Shown here in pieces: positions 28,793 to 31,949 of a stretch of 31,949 nt of DNA (the stretch's first letter is position 1; each line of letters opens with the position of its first letter). Origin of the DNA: Sphacelaria rigidula (lineage: Eukaryota; Phaeophyceae; Sphacelariales); contig CAXNAA020000043.1 of assembly GCA_964200075.2 (NCBI GenBank), forward strand, positions 1 through 31,949. Reading direction: 5' to 3'. The notes under the pieces are model-generated. The model did no database searches. It was not told the DNA's origin and was given only the letters and a program-made list of their open reading frames with translations. Both the position numbers and the translations under genes were made by a program.

Positions 28793-29134
28793 ATGACAGC
28801 CAAACTAGCCAAATCTTATCACGATCCAGAGCTGTGGAAGATCTGCTTAGTCGTGCTAAGGTCTAGCGCCAGGCGTGACCTCCCCCGCCCTCCCCCCCCT
28901 CCCCCCCGCGACCTTGAACTACTAAAAATACCCAAAAGAGCTGTCACACCGTTTGCTGTGCCGGAAGCAATTGCTGAAGGAGCGGCAGCAGAAAGCTTGT
29001 TGGAAAGGTTGACTTCCAGGGCGTCGATCGCCTTCTTCGGGGCGATGCGGCACTTGGGTACGGGGGACGTGATGACCGTGGCGGCATGCTGCTCCAAGCT
29101 TTCTGCTGCTCTCGACGGCGGCGATGCTATCGAG
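28793..29134 (+). CDS. Gene 2 exon 1 (F-box-like)
   Basis: 114 codons from ATG. MTAKLAKSYHDPELWKICLV, then a proline run (PRPPPPPP) encoded by a C-rich tract at 28885-28910, then ESLLERLTSRASIAFFGAM and VMTVAACCSKLSAALDGG. Donor GAG/GTAAAT. The frame stays open upstream to 28673, so the start is a choice. Confidence 0.5.
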
Positions 29135-31601
29135 GTAAATCCTTGTGTTCTGCCATCAGCAGGGTTTGCGCGAGTTCGTCAACAGGTTACCCCGTATTGG
29201 AAATACTTGATTTCGGTATTGGACCATCAAGTTCGTACGTTCAAAGGTGCCACAGCCCCGAGTGCTCCGATCGTCAGCACCACGCGTTTTTGCTAAAATA
29301 GGTTCCAATTGATTCCAAGTGATTCCAAGTGATTCCAACTAAAGCCGTGCCCACGGTGCCGCTTCGAGGTCTGCCTACGCACCCTGTGCCCGGGACACCA
29401 TCTGCATATATCACTTTCCCGAGGGTTCTCGGTATGCCTTGGCTTGGGTTCAAAGTTAAAGTTGTGTACAGAATGCGCCAACCATAGCGATCTGACGACG
29501 AACTCGTATAAGCCTGCCTCGTTGATCTGATATTTATAGTTATTGTTCGTCCAGTGACCCTTGTAATTTTGGGATAGCGGCCGTCAAGGGGGGGGTAGTG
29601 ATGTGTAAAGCCTCGTATCGCCCGACGATGAAACGTAAAAGGCCGACCTGAGCTATTCAAAGCCAACTCGTGGCCAATCTTGGTACCAGCTCTGGTACCA
29701 GCTCTGGAATGCAAAGAAGCAAACCGCTTCGGTAGCTTGATAAGGCCTGTCAACCATTCCTGTCGATGTAACCGTACATGCTACCGGGACCCGTTTCCCG
29801 GGGCGGTTTTGTCGGTGGTTGTCGCGAAGCCATGGCGTACTATGTGTCCTTTGAGGCCTTGGAGCAACCACCAAGTGTATGCTGTTGATTCGAATGTGAA
29901 GGTTCAACGGCAACCTCCCATGTGCCCGAACGTTTGGTGCAGCACTATCGAGCTTTGGCGGCGGACGACGAACCCCGTGTGACGCGGAACGGTTTCCATT
30001 TAGCTTTGAGGCGTGCTGCCTCTCCCAAGTTTTATCTCCACCACATGGTCTCTGCAGCCACCGCCAGGAACTACGCCAAGGCGGCGGCAGGTGATGCTTT
30101 GTCGCTTACATGTAGTATTTTTGACATGATTGTTATATGAGTGCGAGTAACATTCACCTAGCAGGATGACGATAGCCTGTTGTACGTGTCTGATACGGTC
30201 AACATTGAGTTGCTGTTCACGGCCACAAGCGGGTTAAGCGTGGACGGTGGACGGTGGTGACTCTTGTTTTCGGACAATTTTTCGAGTAACGTTGTTGTCA
30301 CGAAGGTCGACAATTTGTTGAATCGCCGTCATGTTCCATTGAGGACTGACCTGTCAACTTACCCAGGCGGTCGAGGTGTTCGCCGACTGACTTCTCACGC
30401 CCTTTATTCCAAGAGGTAGATGCGGCCATGGACTCATGACTGGTGGGTGTCGTCGTCTTTCTTCAAACTCGCTCGTGAGCTTGCGCTTGATCCTCCCCTT
30501 CCCCTCCCCCTCCGCCCTCCCAATCTTCATTTTGTGGGTCTATTTCTTCTGTCTGCTTTCGATAGGGGCAAAGTTGGAGATGATCCCGTCGATGGGTGTA
30601 GGGCAAACTGGGATTGCTTTCACCAGTGCAGCGGAAGTGGAAGCAGCGGGCATCACATGGCTTGAGGTATTCCACTGGCGAATCTGGGGACTGTCCATCT
30701 TGAATGGTTGCAGTCGAGAATTTCAGTCGTTGGATCGGTGTGTGCATGCGTCGTGTATGTGGACTGTGCACGGTGTGACCAGTGGGCGAGGGGTGTGATT
30801 CCGAGGGTATGTTGTAATACTTCGCTTGTGCAGCGCTGAGACGATGCTGTAGCGTATGTTCTAGAAAATCGGATGTCCATCTCTTCTCCTTCTAGTAGGT
30901 GTGAAATCACTGAGTGTTCAGTAGACGTAACGACCGACTGGAATATGCTCTTTCCCGAGGTGGACCATGCAGCCCCCTCGTTTGCTGCAACTTCTGTAGG
31001 GAAGGTTCGTCCGGTGACGGGACGATGGCGAAATCGTATTACAGCGATCAGAGCCTTTTTTGCCCCAAGTCGACAGGAAGGAACAATCAATGTTCCGTGT
31101 GTTGCGGACTGCTGGTGAAGAACTGCACACCATTCAACGATGGTTTTAGTATTTGTATCCCTCCATAATTCCAAGATGAACCACTGCCGAGTCGCGTATG
31201 CAATCATGCGAACTATGGCGACCTGTGGAGCCGATCGCCGACCCTGTCGCCAAGGCTTTCGCCGATGGATTCATATTGAAATACCGAAGTGGGAAAGGCG
31301 TCCGGCGCGATGGTTCTGGTCTGAGGCCGTTTCATATCAATACCCGGCGACGACTATATGCTCATGGTTTTGTGAGCAGTGTATTTTCGTACTTTTGTTT
31401 TCCGCCGCCGATGTCACAGGTGGAGCAGTTGGCGGATCCACTCGCCAAGAATTTCGTGGTGGAATTCTGTTGGAGGACGGAAACCATGGCTACTTTTTTC
31501 GCCGACCCAGACTCGTCCACGAGCTCCGCAATGGTCAAGATTGAGTACGAGGTAAACAAGAGCACTGCGGTAGAAATATATTACTAGTATTATTTCAGTA
31601 A
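28793..31601 (+). CDS. Unidentified multi-exon gene, weakly F-box-like (gene 2)
   Basis: Exons I can support: 28793-29134, 29902-30090, 30566-30666, 30915-31004 and 31420-31551. The last four joins are mutually in phase. The first exon ends in phase 0, but the second needs one carried base, so a small exon between 29135 and 29901 is probably missing from this model. The end is either a read-through stop at 31585-31587, or TAA at 31599-31601 straight after TTTCAG. The only domain hint is an F-box-like helix pattern in exon 1 (MRHLGTGDVMTVAACCSKL, with ELWKI earlier). The rest matches no family I recognise. If it is an F-box protein, it would be a substrate adaptor of SCF ubiquitin ligases, but the evidence is thin. 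Same strand as gene 1, about 1.9 kb downstream. Confidence 0.5.
29301..29340 (+). repeat. Four-unit 10-bp tandem repeat
   Basis: Units of the form GATTCCAAGT, four in a row: the first starts GG, and units 1 and 4 differ slightly at their ends. Lies in the presumed first intron of gene 2. Confidence 0.85.
29341..29680 (+). other. Intronic stretch of gene 2, nothing recognised
   Basis: No exon or element signal. A run of nine G lies near 29588. Confidence 0.35.
29681..29704 (+). repeat. Two-unit 12-bp tandem repeat
   Basis: TGGTACCAGCTC twice, exactly. Confidence 0.85.
29902..30090 (+). CDS. Gene 2 exon 2
   Basis: Contains VPERLVQHYRALAADDEPRV then NGFHLALRRAASPKFYLHHM and ATARNYAKAAA. Acceptor GTGAAG, donor GGCAG/GTGATG. 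Good coding character with one open frame, but no recognised domain. The acceptor choice is tentative. Confidence 0.55.
30091..30565 (+). other. Gene 2 intron between exons 2 and 3
   Basis: 475 bp. Includes a short GGTGGAC tandem (about 30240-30257) and the exon 3 relic. Confidence 0.5.
30365..30455 (+). pseudogene. Relic of gene 2 exon 3
   Basis: GAGGTAGATGCGGCCATGGA then CTCATGACTGGTGGG reads EVDAAMDS, stop, L against EVEAAGITWL of exon 3. The Trp codon TGG has become TGA. Similarity extends upstream through a TCGAGGTGT/TCGATGGGTGT-type match. It sits about 110 bp before the real exon. Confidence 0.55.
30566..30666 (+). CDS. Gene 2 exon 3
   Basis: After a pyrimidine-rich acceptor (TTTCGATAG), reads GAKLEMIPSMGVGQTGIAF then TSAAEVEAAGITWLE, donor GAG/GTATTC. 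Phase fits exon 2 exactly. Function unknown. Confidence 0.65.
30915..31004 (+). CDS. Gene 2 exon 4
   Basis: 30 codons: CSVDVTTDWNMLFPEVD then HAAPSFAATSVGK, donor AAG/GTTCGT. The acceptor is the ACTGAG after a TCTTCTCCTTCTAG tract. The upstream AGs would put a stop in frame, so this one is preferred. Confidence 0.55.
31225..31272 (+). pseudogene. Relic of gene 2 exon 5
   Basis: About 34 of 48 bases match the start of exon 5 without gaps, reading VEPIADPVAKAFADGF against VEQLADPLAKNFVVEF. The two bases before GTG are CT instead of AG, so the acceptor is dead. Lies 195 bp upstream of the real exon. Confidence 0.75.
31420..31551 (+). CDS. Gene 2 exon 5
   Basis: 44 codons, phase 0. VEQLADPLAKNFVVEFCW, then TETMATFFADPDSSTSS and AMVKIEYE. 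Acceptor GTCACAG, donor GAG/GTAAAC. If unspliced it stops at 31585-31587. Confidence 0.65.
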
Positions 31602-31899
31602 GTGCTGTACGAGAAAAGTGTTGCGAAGTCGCTCATCATTTCAACGTACTGCATCTTGCGTGACATGGAACAATGTGACATGTCGGAGTAGTGCGTGACA
31701 GCGTTCCGAAATCGCGCCTTGTCGCGATTAGCTGGGTCGATCTGAATCTTCCAACATCTAACTATGTTGGGATGATTCCTTGTACTGTGACCTTCAATTA
31801 CGTCAGCATAATGGTTAGATGCTATCTGCGGAGCTGTTCGAAGTTACATGAACAACTGGTAGCCTTGACCTTCAACCATACGGGGACAAAGGTTGACGT
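31602..31899. other. Downstream of gene 2, nothing recognised
   Basis: No coding or repeat signal seen before the terminal repeat. Confidence 0.35.
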
Positions 31900-31940
31900 G
31901 AGGGGGGGGGTGTACTCATGATCATGCATGCCATAGTCAT
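31900..31940 (-). repeat. Dispersed Y-type repeat copy, minus strand
   Basis: The minus strand reads ATGACTATGGCATGCATGAT then CATGAGTACACCCCC, close to the copy at 12499-12533 (ATGACTATTGCATGCAAGAT...). The copy may continue past the window edge. Confidence 0.7.
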
Positions 31941-31949
31941 AACACCATG

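Noticed and set aside
1-31949. CRISPR array, rRNA, bacterial operon or prophage
   Set aside because: No regularly spaced direct repeats, no rRNA signatures, and the exon-intron structure is clearly eukaryotic.

Overview
This looks like nuclear DNA from a large-genome photosynthetic stramenopile, most likely a brown alga. That is an inference. Coding sequence comes in short exons (44-342 bases) with clean GT-AG borders. Introns reach 6-7 kb and are full of decayed transposons, and base composition is balanced. There are no bacterial-style operons, no CRISPR array and no rRNA gene.

Layout. Positions 1-7405 are intergenic and repeat-rich: a short inverted-repeat element (129-396), a long foldback (737-963), an AGCTC-rich degenerate tandem zone (1395-1775), and a diverged direct-repeat pair (3985-4345 and 5013-5402) around a G-quadruplex-prone tract. 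Positions 7406-26915 (+) carry gene 1, a COG0523/CobW-family GTPase (putative metallochaperone). I rebuilt it as ten phase-consistent exons giving about 481 codons. It has [19 protein letters not shown] and NKVD motifs, a histidine-rich loop and the CobW C-terminal domain. Its two giant introns hold a non-autonomous hAT-type transposon with a perfect 8-bp target duplication (9331-10600), a dead RTE-like LINE (19034 to about 22050), a second large foldback (22951-23189) and a tRNA-derived SINE head (23783-23855). Positions 28793 to about 31600 (+) carry gene 2, an unidentified multi-exon gene with a weakly F-box-like first exon. The window ends in a dispersed repeat on the minus strand.

The most unusual signal is a set of decayed exon copies lying beside functional exons in both genes. 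In gene 1, exons 5, 6, 7, 9 and 10, and less certainly 2, 3 and 4, each have a diverged twin in an adjoining intron or, for exon 10, just downstream. The better-aligned twins are roughly 70-77% identical by eye. They carry frameshifts, in-frame stops or deletions, but some keep splice sites and exon phase. Gene 2 shows the same for two of its exons. The order (for example E5, E5 relic, E6 relic, E6) does not fit one block tandem duplication. It suggests repeated exon-scale duplication, former mutually exclusive exons, or an interleaved assembly. Everything here comes from reading the sequence alone; no database search was run.
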